Shown one piece after another: positions 13,718 to 14,617 of a stretch of 14,617 nt of DNA. The first letter of the stretch is position 1. Each line of letters opens with the position of its first letter. Source of the stretch: Nitrospirota bacterium (lineage in GTDB: Bacteria; Nitrospinota; Nitrospinia; Nitrospinales; Nitrospinaceae). Made by a program: the position numbers and the translations under genes. The notes beneath the pieces were generated by a model, which saw only the letters and a program-made list of their open reading frames with translations, did not search any database and was not told the DNA's origin. The DNA lies in assembly GCA_003229345.1 (NCBI GenBank), contig QIDN01000167.1, forward strand, positions 1-14,617, given 5' to 3'.

Positions 13718-14545
13718 CTAGGCTCGTCTTTTCCCAATAAAGGCAACGTACATGACGGCTTCGTCCACTCCATCGATACGCAGGAGCTTGTTGGCTTCGT
13801 CGTCGAAAAAGCCGCAGGTGGTCATGACGGCCAGTTCCAAAGAGGCGCAGGAGAGATAAAGATTCTGGCCGAGATGTCCAATGTCGAGTAATGCATATCG
13901 GTATCCCCGTTCGCCATACTTGAGCTTGGTCCGTGCCAGGACTCCGGAAATCAGAACCACGATAGAGGTCTGACGGACGTATTCTTGTCCACAACACACT
14001 TCTAATATTTTTTCTGTGGGGTCTCCCGGGATCAACAATTCAATTTCATGATGAGGTACATTGTAATGATAAATTCCGGGCTCGACACCGGCAACCTTTC
14101 GGACGGCAATATAGATTTCCGCCGGGTAAAGGGCTCCCGCCGAAGGGGCGGATCTTAAGTCCTGACGGAAGCCGCCCTTGCCGGGCAACTCGCCGGTGAT
14201 CCCATAACTCTGGTGCAGGATTTGGGACAATTCGTCCAAGTCTAACTCAAGGTCAGCAAAATCCCGCACACTTCTCCGGGAGGAAATGACCTCATCAAAC
14301 GTGCGGCCGTTTTGCGGGAGGCTCTCAATTGGAGGAAGCTTGACCCGAGGTAAAGAAGGATATTGCTTGTAGGCCCTGGACATGGCCTGCAGATCGGCGG
14401 CGGAAAAATTACCCGAAGGCATCATCTGTTGAACGGTCAGGGGATATAACTTGGTGTTTTCGTGATAAAGCTCGGACAGGGAAAGGGGAGGTGGATCCAG
14501 TTGGAACTCCAGCGCGGGGATTGAATTCGCTCTTATTTTTGACAT
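13718..14545 (-). CDS. SagB/ThcOx-family FMN-dependent dehydrogenase (nitroreductase fold)
   Basis: A 275-residue nitroreductase-fold protein of the SagB type. The N-terminus has the YHENTK motif (27-32) seen in this group. FMN-contact motifs are SRRSVRDF (89-96), RSAPSAGALYP (131-141) and DIGHLGQNLYL (221-231). Known SagB enzymes oxidise thiazolines and oxazolines in ribosomal peptides with SagC and SagD. Many bacterial relatives stand alone with unknown substrates, and no cyclodehydratase or precursor peptide is seen here. I chose the ATG at 14545; a TTG at 14563, directly after an in-frame TAA, would add six residues. Neither start has a strong ribosome binding site. Confidence 0.88.
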   Translation of the reverse strand: MSKIRANSIPALEFQLDPPPLSLSELYHENTKLYPLTVQQMMPSGNFSAADLQAMSRAYKQYPSLPRVKLPPIESLPQNGRTFDEVISSRRSVRDFADLELDLDELSQILHQSYGITGELPGKGGFRQDLRSAPSAGALYPAEIYIAVRKVAGVEPGIYHYNVPHHEIELLIPGDPTEKILEVCCGQEYVRQTSIVVLISGVLARTKLKYGERGYRYALLDIGHLGQNLYLSCASLELAVMTTCGFFDDEANKLLRIDGVDEAVMYVAFIGKRRA

Positions 14546-14563
14546 GGCCAGGTCTCTTTGCAA

Positions 14564-14617
14564 TTAAGGGAACATATGTGGATAGGGATTTAAATCTTCT
14601 TCGGCAAGAGGCTGGCT
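14564..14617 (-). CDS. Possible C-terminal end of an upstream gene (partial)
   Basis: The minus strand is open from the window edge for 17 codons to TAA at 14564-14566, ending LNPYPHMFP. The stop is in the same frame as the SagB-like gene and 18 bases before its ATG. This would fit an upstream operon partner, but the piece is too short to identify, and an open frame of this size can occur by chance. Confidence 0.3.
   Translation of the reverse strand, partial: SQPLAEEDLNPYPHMFP

Noticed and set aside
1..14617. tRNA, rRNA, CRISPR array, integrase, transposase or toxin-antitoxin pair
   Set aside because: I saw no cloverleaf with a T-loop signature, no regularly spaced direct repeats outside the coding repeats, and no protein with such domains.

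Overview
This window looks like chromosomal DNA from a Gram-negative bacterium of roughly balanced GC content. It encodes a lipoprotein, a periplasmic-type lytic transglycosylase, a two-haem c-type cytochrome candidate, peptide deformylase, HU and the rplU-rpmA-obg operon. Several genes appear to start with TTG or GTG preceded by good ribosome binding sites. The gene mix would fit a Nitrospinota, Nitrospirota or deltaproteobacterial lineage, but that is an impression from protein style. No marker here settles it. There is no tRNA, rRNA, CRISPR array or insertion sequence.

Layout. Positions 1-790 (minus) hold a methyltransferase followed by a cut-off lipoprotein gene. Positions 906-2643 (plus) are a ribosomal operon, rplU-rpmA-obg, with a near-consensus promoter and a perfect 20-bp palindrome just before obg. 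Positions 2674-6015 (minus) are one very large gene for a zinc-ribbon protein with an acidic repeat region, one membrane span and a FliL-like C-terminus. Positions 6107-7517 (plus) carry a lytic transglycosylase and a small two-CXXCH protein, each with its own promoter. An HU gene (minus) ends at a strong terminator at 7608-7639. Peptide deformylase and an unknown 117-residue protein form a plus-strand pair at 8290-9217. A major-facilitator exporter (minus) is divergent from a plus-strand run of four membrane-protein genes (10662-12450), one of them a sterol desaturase/fatty acid hydroxylase-family enzyme. The right end is all minus strand: an unknown helical protein, an Hsp20 chaperone with a strong terminator, and a stand-alone SagB-type nitroreductase.

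How genes relate. Most of the window is housekeeping: translation (L21, L27, Obg, deformylase), nucleoid (HU), protein quality control (Hsp20) and cell wall (lytic transglycosylase). The least ordinary parts are the 1113-residue zinc-ribbon/FliL-like protein with a repeated tryptophan motif, four perfect or near-perfect palindromes placed at promoters or start sites, a possible miniature mobile element at 12480-12555, and the group of uncharacterised small membrane proteins. I found no convincing new defence or biosynthetic system. The large membrane protein is the best candidate for something undescribed.
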